Shown here piece by piece: positions 54,898 through 64,000 of a stretch of 64,000 bases of DNA. The DNA is from Maratus speciosus (Eukaryota; Arthropoda; Arachnida; Araneae; Salticidae): contig OZ010791.1 of the NCBI GenBank assembly GCA_963932465.1, forward strand, positions 151,139,915-151,203,914, written 5' to 3'. Position 1 is the first letter of the stretch; each line of letters begins with the position of its first letter. A program made the position numbers and the translations under genes. The notes beneath the pieces were generated by a model. The model saw only the letters and a program-made list of their open reading frames with translations. It was not told the origin of the DNA and made no database searches.

Positions 54898-56696
54898 CGA
54901 CAATTACTGAATTACTTTTGAACACTATATATTTTAAAAAAATACCTACCTCTTCCTCTTTCTTATACTAGGGAAGTTAATATAATTTATGTTTAAATAG
55001 AAGAAATGATTAATTTTTTATATTTCTTTAGTAAGCAAGTCATTTTTGTAGATCGATTAGAAGGCTACCAAACGATTTGAATTAAACATTGTTTTTACCA
55101 GTATTAATCCACCTAAGTTTAGAATTGTACTTTTTCTTGTGAACCATATCATATTCATTTAATCGTCTGAAATTTAAAATAGACTTCCTAAACCCCATTA
55201 TCAACGTTTCTCACTATCTTGCAGATTTTCTATTTATCAATTATTATAATTTCAATCAACTCACAGTTTGTTATTGCAATAGATAATTATTTGATGATTC
55301 TACACTAGTTCTAATGAATTTTAAAACTACTACTTCAATTCAACTCATTCTTTTATACAGTTTAATAAATTTAGTATGAATTGGTTTGTCATATATTTAA
55401 CTGAAATAATAAAATTAATGTGTAAAACCTTAGAATGATGAATTCAAAAAAGTAACAATTATACTTTTTTGTGAACCATATGTTTCATCTGCTATTTCAA
55501 ATTGATTTTATACATCACCCTTCCAGCAGATGCTTACTGACTTATACAAACATTCGACAAGTAATCAGCTTTTCAACACAAAATAACTAATATGTAAATA
55601 AGGATAACTATTGGTTTTAGGAGAGATTATTACACTTAGACACAAATTTCAACTATTCGAAAAAGTTTGGTAAATCTTTACTTCCGTTTATAAACATGAT
55701 TAATCTTATCAGCAGATATCAACTGTCTTTGTTATACATTTGATAAGCGAATACTATCTAGAAAAATGTTATCTAATTCGTTTTAATTGTCTTTTTCGTG
55801 GGAAATGTAACTGCTTACTTAATTATACAATTATTTACTCGGATTTTTCGAAGAGATTTAAAACATAAACTTATCGACTGTCTTTTTCAATCATGTAATA
55901 GGTGAATGGAATCTTTTTATTAGGAAATAGTAATTATTTCAAAAGTGAAAATGGTTTTTGGAGATATTTTAATAGTAAAAATGATTGTTTCTTACCAAAG
56001 CACTACTTATTAGAATTTTTTTTCTATAAATTACTTTTTGAAGGTTTTTTAGAAACCCATTAATCGATTACACTAAAGGCGATTTTTTGAAGAAACATTG
56101 TTTGATTTGCTAAAAGTTAGGAATAATTTAAAATCAATTAGAATAATTTCATGTAAGTTAAAGAATAATAACTTATGTTTTTTACACAAATAAGTTTTTT
56201 TTTTTTTTATCGAAAATTACTTTTCTGAAATACAGCACTCCTTATTTTAACCAAACTTGATACTTTTAAAAGAAATATATTTATTTAGAAATTTGTTTAA
56301 CTGTTCTTAGAATCGACCAACTTTTGCTTGTGAAACAGAAATAACATTTAAAGGGAGAGAAAAATTTGGGAATCAGCATAAACTGAAATTCGGAAAAATC
56401 CTAGTCAGGTTTAAAACTTTCTTGTTGAATATCATGAAACACAATATCAAAATATTTTATCATAAAAAATGTTAATTTTTTAATTGTACTTTCATAATTC
56501 GTTACACTTTTTAAAATTGTTCAATTTTATTTTATTTTATTTTATTTTATTTTTTGGATTTGAATAATTTCTTAATAATAACATTTCAAAAGAAAGAATT
56601 TTTTGAAATAGGGCATACTCAAGTTTTTAAACAATAATTCATAAACATTAAAATTTTATCACATAATATTTTAGATTATTTTAAAACTGTACTTAC
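54898..56696. other. AT-rich non-coding stretch
   Basis: No repeat family, ORF or RNA was found. (TTTTA)n lies at about 56528-56553. It would be intron if the exon at 56697 is real. Confidence 0.4.
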
Positions 56697-56933
56697 ATAA
56701 TTCACGAACTTGCTGAAACTCTAACCCTTTGATCCAACTTCTTAATTTAAAATAAAAATTTTCTAAGTTCTTATCAGCTAGTTTCCCCTTAATCACGTGA
56801 TATCCCCAGTGACCATGCGTTTTCCTATGTAGTTTCGTTATAAGTGATTTCACTTGCGTTATCGCACCAGTGATTAGTGATTTCACAGTGATCTTTTCAC
56901 GGAGGTTTCTCTTTACGATTAGGAAAGTTTTAT
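56697..56933 (-). CDS. Candidate phase 1-1 exon, product unknown
   Basis: On the minus strand a perfect TACTAAC branch-point sequence is followed about 20 nt later by ATCAAG at the start, and the exon ends GAATTAT|GTAAGT, a consensus donor. The 237 nt are open throughout in one phase (G|AT ... T|), with protein-like content (HRKTHGHWGYHVIKGKL, FYFKLRSWIKGLEFQQV). No ATG is present, so it would be internal. Its upstream border is only about 130 bp from the start of the plus-strand ORF at 57060. The family is not recognised. Confidence 0.45.
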
Positions 56934-56956
56934 CTTGATAATGTGATAAGGGTTAG

Positions 56957-56995
56957 TATAAATGTACGTCAACTCGACCAAGTGAATGTATCATT
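56957..56995 (+). promoter_or_regulatory. Possible TATA/initiator pair for the 57060 gene
   Basis: TATAAAT at 56957-56963 and TATCATTC (initiator TCATT at 56991-56995) lie 65-100 bp before the ATG. The spacing of 36 bp from TATA to the initiator A is slightly long. The same bases read on the minus strand provide the TACTAAC of the neighbouring exon, so only one of the two interpretations may be right. Confidence 0.4.
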
Positions 56996-57059
56996 CTTTT
57001 TCGCTTAGTTACTTCGCCTTGTCTTCTCGACTCACACCTCGTTTTACTACCTTTAAAAA

Positions 57060-57953
57060 ATGTCTTTTTTTAACAACAGTGAAAATGAAAAGGATGTTTA
57101 TTGTTTAGGGGAAAGACCAGAATGTGCATCTTTAGAAGAGGAATGGTTCACCCGAACGTTTCACGAATTGGATGCATATATCCCTTTTTGTGAGTGTATT
57201 GGTGAGGAAACACTCGTTGAAGTGATCATGGTGCCGAAGAACAGCGAATTAAAAGTTTATATTCGAAAATATAAAGAGGATGTGGATACCGGTGAATTTT
57301 TTCCTACTTTAGAAGGTGTCAGTTTTTCCTCTGCAGCATTTGACTTTCTTCAAAAGAATATGAAAAACTTTCATTTTTCATCAGAGAAAGACACTTTTGT
57401 AGTCAATAATGAAGTTTTAATAGTTTTTGTAGATGACCGATCATGCCTACTTCAACAATTAATTAAGACGGATGAGATTGAATATTCACTTAAACCGAAC
57501 TCTCTTCAGCTAACCAAAGAACAATTTAAAAATCTTGAAAAAATATGTACTGAGGTTAATGATGTCTTGATTACTACCATCCTTACAAAGGTTATCCCCA
57601 TTGAAGTGATGACTCATCTTAATGACTGTCGACATTCTCACTTAAGTTTGATTAAAGCCAAAGAATTTTTCATTTCGTGTTTTACACGGGTATTACAACA
57701 ATCTGTGGTTCGTGAATTTCATTGCACTTCCTGTGTTCAAGGAGTTTCAACTGTTAGTCCTCACATATGTTTGCAATTGAACCTACGTCAGAAATTCGAT
57801 TTTTGTAGTGACAGTGCATTGCTAAAATTTAATATACAAAAATTTATTTTATACTTGTCAGAAAAGTGTTCATGTGAGTATACTCATTCTTTCTTTGCAT
57901 CAATGAATTTAGATATGTATTTAGATTTTTTGGTTAATGTTTTCGTCATGTAA
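57060..57953 (+). CDS. Intronless 297-residue protein with two PC4/p15-like stretches
   Basis: This is the longest intact ORF in the window and has no obvious transposon hallmark. It starts at an ATG after TTTAAAAA and ends at TAA. Residues about 50-101 (ELKVYIRKYKEDVDTGEFFP, then GVSFSSAAFDFLQK) match the pattern of the PC4/p15 coactivator single-strand DNA-binding fold: beta strands, 'V-IR-Y', then 'G-S-s---w--L'. Residues about 115-170 (EYSLKPNSLQLTKEQFKNLE) look like a second, poorer copy. The C-terminal 120 residues hold clustered Cys/His (H221, C222, C225, H235, C237, C270, C272) that might bind zinc. If the PC4 reading is right, it would act on DNA in the nucleus. The intronless form could mean a retrogene, a gene of viral or mobile-element origin, or an ordinary single-exon gene. 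The similarity is by eye only. Confidence 0.6.
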   Translation: MSFFNNSENEKDVYCLGERPECASLEEEWFTRTFHELDAYIPFCECIGEETLVEVIMVPKNSELKVYIRKYKEDVDTGEFFPTLEGVSFSSAAFDFLQKNMKNFHFSSEKDTFVVNNEVLIVFVDDRSCLLQQLIKTDEIEYSLKPNSLQLTKEQFKNLEKICTEVNDVLITTILTKVIPIEVMTHLNDCRHSHLSLIKAKEFFISCFTRVLQQSVVREFHCTSCVQGVSTVSPHICLQLNLRQKFDFCSDSALLKFNIQKFILYLSEKCSCEYTHSFFASMNLDMYLDFLVNVFVM

Positions 57954-58104
57954 TACAATCCAATTCTTATAAAATTCCATTCAAAGCTTTGAATCGTTTT
58001 ATGTGTTATTTTAATTCAAGCTTTTTTAATGAATTCAAATTCATTTTCAAAATATTTTATCGTTGTTTGAAGATTTTGTTTATTAAGAAAAATTGTAATT
58101 TTTG

Positions 58105-58110
58105 AATAAA
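58105..58110 (+). terminator. Polyadenylation signal of the 57060 gene
   Basis: AATAAA lies about 150 bp after the stop codon, followed within 40 bp by T-rich sequence (tttatttatttttaacttttctctg). The position suits the end of a short 3' UTR. Confidence 0.45.
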
Positions 58111-59585
58111 TACTTTGTTTATTTATTTTTAACTTTTCTCTGTTTTATTTAATCACCTACTCTTTTTTCAGCTTTTTCAATTTTTAGTGGGGAGAAAGTA
58201 ATTGTTTCATTTTGAGGGAGGAACTTAGAAATGATTTGAGTGTTTTTAAAAACATGATCTTTTACAGATTTTCAAATTAATCAAGAATGAGTTTATTCTT
58301 TTATCATGTTGAATCATATAATTTGTTTAATTGCTTTCACTTTGCTTGGTTTTTAAGTCATTTTAAAAAAATAACATTTTTTGTTTTAGATATGAAATTT
58401 AAATTAAGTTTATTTTTGTGAAATCATAATTTTTACTGTTAAGTCTTATTATTCAAAAATCATAAAGAAAAAAAATCACAAGTTTTATTTTTTGAAGTAT
58501 ATTATCCTCGCACCAGTATTATACATTTTTAAACTTTGATAATTATGTAAAAGCAGTGGTATAATGTTGTTTTTTTTGTTTGTTTGTTTGTTTTCAACAA
58601 AGTCTGATTTATAATAACATAAAAAAGCTTATCTCATGGAATATTTTTGAAAACAATGTAGCACTAGATTTTTTTTTCTTGATAATAAGTTTTAAAAATT
58701 TGTTTTTATCAAATGAGTCATAAGATGTATGCTTACAACTAGCATGAATTTTCTGAAAAAATATTTTAATTTAATTTGAGATATAAAACTTCCTGATTTG
58801 TTTCTTTTAACACGATATTAGTGTTAAATTTTAATAATTTCATCATGCTAACTAAAAAATTTTAGAATTATTCTCACTTCAACTTAAACGAGTATCAATT
58901 AGAGAAATTTCAAGAAAAAGTACATTACTTGAATAAGAAACCTCTTAAGGCCCCGCTTCACAGAGCTTCTGGACTTTCGTAGTTAATGTTAAACCAATGT
59001 AAAACTCCTATAGCTATATCTCATTTGCATTTAAAGATTTTCGTAATTTTTTTTTTGCATAAGATACTTTAAGCCTTTTCTGAGTTAAGTCAGTTTGCAC
59101 TTTTTTGTTTTGTTTTGTCATTCAGTCGTAAAATAGGATGAAATTCTGGTTCGACAAAAACTGAGGTACTTTTCCATAGAAAGCTTTATAGAGACTGAAA
59201 AACAAGCATCTCTAGAATTTGAAAAACTAATCTCATTTCATGAAAGTTCAAGCTTTCTAAATATAATTTTCTTTTAATTCTGCGCAAATTAGAATAAGCG
59301 TAATTTGCATTGGAATTCAAAAAAAATCTTGTGAAAAAGCAGCATTTTGCGTAAGAAATCCGCCCCTACTGGTTAAGGGGAAGTCGTGGGGGTGAAATCC
59401 GTGTGGGTGTGATGGAAGATGGAATTGTGCTTTTGGGGAAACTTCGCACCCCCTGCCTCTCCCTTTTCGAGGACTCAAGAAAGGTGTCCTATTGCACTCT
59501 TATCTCCTAGGTTGTCTCCCGTGAAAGAAAACCTTAATAGAATTTTCAGCGTGGTCAACAGCGGTCAGGAAGAACCATTTCTTGT
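58111..59585. other. AT-rich non-coding stretch
   Basis: No gene or repeat recognised. The ORF at 59419-59715 runs into the satellite element and is unsupported. Confidence 0.4.
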
Positions 59586-59712
59586 TTTAGGTAGCTTTCT
59601 TTACAAAAAAGCTACCTATTGCAGCCGTTCGGAGGAAAGCGATTTCAAAAAATTTTGGTATATTTTCATCGATCATGACCCCCAGACCCCGAAACCACCC
59701 TCCGTTCAAAAT

Positions 59713-59752
<40 letters not shown>

Positions 59753-61770
59753 GACCTATGTCACACTGTAACTCCCGTAATTATAAACCGATTTCGATGT
59801 AATTCGGTGTGTACATAGTACATACCAATGTCTCGACCGAGTTCGTTGGCCAGCTTCATCCGCCGTTTTGTTTCAAAATGGCGGCCATTTAAAATTTTAA
59901 AAAAAATTTAAAACTTGAAATGTGGTACCAAAAAATTAAAAATGGAAAAATATTTTTTTCTTATGTATTTGACCTTTATACAAAGATTCCGGAGCAGTTT
60001 TTGTTTCGTCTATATCTTAAAAAATGGCTGAGTTATAGCATTTTGAATTTCTAGCGTGGCTGACATTTTGAAACGTCCTGAATTTTGTCACGCGATAAAA
60101 GGCGTATTTATGAACCGATTTGGATGTAATTCGGTGTGTACATAGTACATACCAATCTCTCGACCGAGTTCGTTGGCCAGCTTCATCCGCCATTTTGTTT
60201 CAAAATGGCGGCCATTTAAAATTTTTTTAAAATTTTAAAATTTGAAATGTGGTACCAAAAAATTCAAAATGGAAAAATATTTTTTTCTTATGTATTTGAC
60301 CTTTATACAAAGATTTCGGAGCAGTTTTTGTTTCGTCTATATCTTAAAAAATGGCTGAGTTATAGCATTTTGAATTTCTAGCGTGGCTGACATTTTGAAA
60401 CGTCCTGAATTTTGTCACGCGATGAAAGGCGTATTTATGAACCGATTTGGATGTAACTTCGTTTTTACATAGTACATACCAATGTCTCGACCGGGTTCGT
60501 TGGTCAGCTTCACCCGCCATCTTGTTTAAAAATGGCGGCCATTTAAATTTTTAAGAAAAATTTAAATTTGAAATGTGGTACCAAAAATTGAAAATTGAAA
60601 AAATATTTTCTTCTTATGTGTTTGACCTTGATAAAAAGATTCGGGAGCAGTTTTTGTTTCGTCTATATCTTAAGAAATGGCTGAGTTATAGCATTTTGAA
60701 TTTCTAGCGTGGCTGACATTTTAAAACGACCTGATTTTTGTCACGCGATAACAGGCGTATTTATGAACCTATTTGGATGTAACTTGGTCTGTACATAGTA
60801 CATACCAATGTCTCGACCGAGTTCGTTGGCCAGCTCCATTCGCCATCTTGTTTCAAAAGGGTTCCCATTTAAAAAAAATTAAATTTAAAATTCAAAATGA
60901 GGTATTAAAAAATTGGAAAATGAAAAAGATTTTTTTTATGTGTTTGGCCTTGATACAAAGATTCCGGAGCAGTTTTTGTTTCTGAAAATTTGTTCCTTTG
61001 TTGATATCTTAAAAAATGGTTGATTTATAGCACTTTGAATTTCTAGCATGGCTAACATTTTGAAACGATCTTGTATTTGTCACGCGATAACACACGTATT
61101 CGCCTATTTCGATGTAAGAAGGCATGTGGATAGTATACATCAACACCTCGACCAAGTTCGCTGGCCAGATTCATCAGCCATCTTGTTTCAAAATGGCGGC
61201 CATTAAATTAAAAAATATATATATATTTAAAGTGAGGTGCAAAAAAATTAGAAATTGAAAAAGGTTTCTTGCTTAAGTATTTGATCTTGATATAAGGATT
61301 CAGGAGCATTTTTTGTTTGTCTTTACCTTAAAAAATGGCTCAGATATAGCAGTTTCAATTTCTATTGTGGGTGACATTTTGAAAATCTGATTTTTTGCAT
61401 GCGACAGCACTCCTATATGTTAACCGATTCCGATGTGAGTGAGCATGTGCACAGCAATTACTAAGGTCTCGACCAAGTTCACTGCTTAGCCTCATCCACC
61501 ATGTTGTCTTAAAATGACAGGCACTTTAAGAAATTGCCGAATTTGGCAGCCAAATATAAGTTACTTTAAAGAAAAGCAGCTTGGATAAAGCTGACTAATT
61601 TCGCGAAATTCTCATTCATTATATTGATAAAAATTAGTATTGAATCTCCTATATTCGGTTTCCACTAAATTGAGCTTCGTGTGTTTGCATGATATAAGTT
61701 GGCTTTTTTAAATAAGGATTATGAAAGCTACCTCTTCCTCCCGGCACTGGCCGGAAGGACTTTTTTAGTT
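59586..61770. mobile_element. Satellite-carrying element, possibly Helentron/HINE-like
   Basis: The left end carries the palindrome AGGTAGCTTTctttacaaaAAAGCTACCT (59590-59618). The right end repeats 'gaaagctacctcttcctccc', followed by the hairpin CCGGCactGGCCGG and a T-run ending TTAGT. In between are six ~327-bp tandem units. Subterminal repeats, central satellites and a 3' hairpin are the layout of non-autonomous Helentrons, but the class is inferred. Confidence 0.5.
59755..61520. repeat. Six tandem units of ~327 bp
   Basis: 'ctcgaccgagttcgttggcc' marks the units at about 59832, 60158, 60485, 60812, 61147 and 61468. The first three are very similar, the last two strongly diverged. 'tttcaaaatggcggccattt' and 'cattttgaatttctagcgtg' are conserved. 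Confidence 0.85.
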
Positions 61771-63054
61771 GACATATGCGAGTGTGAAAATTTTACTTTC
61801 CAATAAATGTGTGTTTATATATTTTTTATATTTTAACAGAAAATGTTGAGCTATATGTTCATTTACTAAATAAAAGTCATTCATATACATATTTTTAAAA
61901 AATGAGCTATCGATATAAAAAGCAAAAAGGGCAGCATCTTACAATAACTACCAGAAGAAAAAAAAAATAGAGGCAAAAATCCTGCAACATGGAGAAAAAG
62001 TATAGTTATTAATTCTATTAATGTATTAATTTTAAATAATATATAGTCTAATTTGATTTTGACGAGCTTAGATGTAACGAGTACAGGTTTTAATGAGCAA
62101 AAAGAAATCTTTTGTTGACTATAAAAAGACATAACAGAAACTGTGCTATGAAATAAAATAAATAAATATAATATTACTGCTATTACTAATAACAATAATA
62201 GTAGTATTAATATTAATAATAATAATGTTAAGAAGAAAAATAAATACATATAATAATAATAAATAAACAACAACAACAACAAAAAAAAAAATAGTAGTAA
62301 CTTTTAAAGATCTGTGTAATTCCTTATCCATATCTAAATCAATTTTATAGAGTTTTATCCATTTTATAAATTTAGAATTGAAAAAAAAAATAATGATAAA
62401 TCTCAAGGAGGCATCAATAATGGCTCTCAATAATATATAAATAGAAAATTGTGTCAATCACAATAATAATTCTGCCTTTTGATAAATAAGCGGAACTTTT
62501 ACTTATTTATTTTAAACTTGACTGAAATATAATTCTGTTATAACGCGAAAATACTGTGGATTCGTTCTCGTTATAACCAAGTTTGTCTGTATTAGAAATA
62601 TACTATGATTTCATATGTGGTTTGCATTAATGTTTTGAAGTTCAGAATTTTATAACACGCACACATGTATATAATTATACAATTAACGTTTACGCTCGTT
62701 ATATTTTATCCAGTAACTAACTTGCAAAATCAACTTTAATAATAATAATTGATAATTAAATTTTCACACACACACGCATATATCTATATGTGTGTGTGTG
62801 CATTTTCCATTATAAAAAATATTTCTGATTAATTTCTTCCTTATGAAATAAGTTCCTGCAGCAGGATTAATGTTTTGCATATTCTAAAAATGTAAACACA
62901 CTCGCCAGAAAAAAAAAAAAATAAGTGGAAAATAAAAAAATCATTGTCTGCAGATTTATCCTTTCTTTGCGATTTTCAGAAAATTCAGTGGCGTATCGGG
63001 AATGGAAGATAATGATATGTATCCCACAGAACGTAAATATAAATAAATGTAATA
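61771..63054. other. AT-rich stretch with trinucleotide repeats
   Basis: It contains (TAA/AAT)n at about 62155-62262, (CAA)n at 62268-62283 and (CA/TG)n at about 62766-62803. The Leu/Phe/Ile-rich minus ORFs at 61881-62457 are translations of these repeats. At about 62531-62590 a 'gttataacgcg...cgttataaccaagtttgtctgta' piece looks like a pogo-type end. Confidence 0.45.
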
Positions 63055-63215
63055 CAGTCAAACCTCGTTAACATGAACACGCTTTTTTAACATGAATTGT
63101 TTCCACAGTCCCCTATAAAAACGAATACAAAGATTTGATACTGATAACATGAATTACTGTTAACATGAACAAAATTTTCATTCCCCTTGAGGTTCATGTT
63201 AACGAGGTTCGACTG
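63055..63215. mobile_element. Pogo/Tigger-type MITE, intact
   Basis: CAGTCAAACCTCGTTAACAT and ATGTTAACGAGGTTCGACTG are inverted (one mismatch) and flanked by TA. At 161 bp it is short, with internal 'aacatgaa' repeats. Related to 28992-29142. Confidence 0.8.
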
Positions 63216-63314
63216 TACATGTAGAGAGAGATGTAGCAGAAGATATTCGCACAGGAAAAAGAGCCGCTCTTTCCAACACAGAAGATCTCTTTTATGATAG
63301 CTAGCAGCATACAG

Positions 63315-63500
63315 TAGAGGTCTGCACGGGCCGAAATATCCAGGCCCAGGTAACGACCCGACTCATAGAAAAAAATTCTGCCCAGCCCGATACAGAAATT
63401 AAAAGGTCGGTCCGGCCAATAGAAAAAAAATATTGGCCTCGCCCGGTCGGTAAAAAACTTAAATTTTCGGCCCGAGCCCCGCCCGGCCCGAAAAAAAAGT
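63315..63500. mobile_element. 'CGGGCC' hAT-like repeat, left-end fragment
   Basis: TAGAGGTCTGCACGGGCC followed by repeated 'ggcccg/cccggtcgg' phrases. It is the inverted counterpart of the fragment at 3265-3441. The minus ORF across it is spurious. Confidence 0.5.
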
Positions 63501-64000
63501 ATAAAATCTCGGCTCAATCCGTGTGAATTTCTACAAAACATTGATTTTTACATCGATTTGGTTAAAAATTTGTCTCGTACAAGGAGTTCTGAACAAAAAT
63601 ATTTATCTTCATGTTTATAATCTTCATTTTTGTATTCTTTTTTTAATGAATCTATATTTCTTGTATGTAAATGTTTCAGTTATCATTAATATTATTAATC
63701 CATATTCCATGTATTATGTACTGAAGTGTTAAAAATCTAAAAAAATGCTATATAGTAAAATCTTCTAAGACGGAATTACACAGAAAAGAAAAAAAAAATG
63801 CGTTATAGCCAAGTTACCTTCTTAACAAGTGTAAATGTATTATATGTATTAGTATAACGTATTAGTATATTAATTTTGCATGAATCAGCACGTTTTTCAG
63901 TTTAAAACAGGATTCCGTCATAGGTAGGTTCTTTTTCACACGTTTTACTATATTTTAATTTAGCTGTATTTTAATAACTGTGGATATCTACTATTCTTTA
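63501..64000. other. AT-rich non-coding stretch
   Basis: No gene supported. 'atagtaaaatcttctaagac' near 63743 resembles 'acagtaaaacgttctaagac' at 10609 and may be a shared transposon end. Confidence 0.35.

Noticed and set aside
61881..62457. Leu/Ile-rich putative membrane proteins on the minus strand
   Set aside because: They translate ATT/AAT and CAA microsatellites.

Overview
The window is AT-rich animal nuclear DNA, dense in transposons and simple repeats, with no bacterial gene organisation. It has long poly-A/T tracts and many non-autonomous DNA transposons (TTAA-, TA- and 8-bp-duplication types). It also holds a Tc1-like transposase, a mariner relic, a gag-pro LTR element, satellite-carrying elements and a few short exons with GT/AG borders. 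This fits a large intron-rich arthropod genome; a spider or other chelicerate is my guess, not something the sequence proves.

Host genes are sparse. The best is a minus-strand gene: a coding exon ending at a GTAAGT donor (21749-21517) joins in phase to a terminal exon with a stop (20554-20470). Single exon candidates lie at 35800-35724 (-), 56933-56697 (-), 8765-8569 (-), 17605-17687 (+, with a start codon behind a CpG-rich promoter-like stretch) and 342-489 (+). An intact intronless 297-codon ORF at 57060-57953 (+) has two stretches resembling the PC4/p15 transcriptional coactivator fold. I do not recognise any of the multi-exon products.

Most of the remainder is mobile DNA. 0.8-8.2 kb: hAT-like elements, one filled with a degenerate 'aatttcgtc...cgcgaaaa' array, and a 3'-truncated Tc1 element. 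6.5-44.5 kb: about 16 copies of two related ~420-bp TTAA elements (families A and B) and two copies of a foldback TTAA element (family C), often nested; one A copy splits a tRNA-like sequence in its D arm. 28-33 kb: a locally duplicated and reordered block. 41-42 kb and 59.6-61.8 kb: two elements built of long tandem repeats. 44.1-45.7 kb: a dead mariner holding both a TTAA element and a hAT element. 46.4-52.6 kb: an LTR element with gag and protease but no reverse transcriptase or integrase; its protease is split by a 1.69-kb GC-rich insert with a 13-bp target duplication. 53.9-54.9 kb: minisatellites, a hairpin and a tRNA-like sequence upstream of the PC4-like gene.

The items I would look at first are the PC4-like ORF with its neighbouring minus-strand exon, the GC-rich insert, the related A/B TTAA families, and the tRNA-like sequence interrupted at TTAG.
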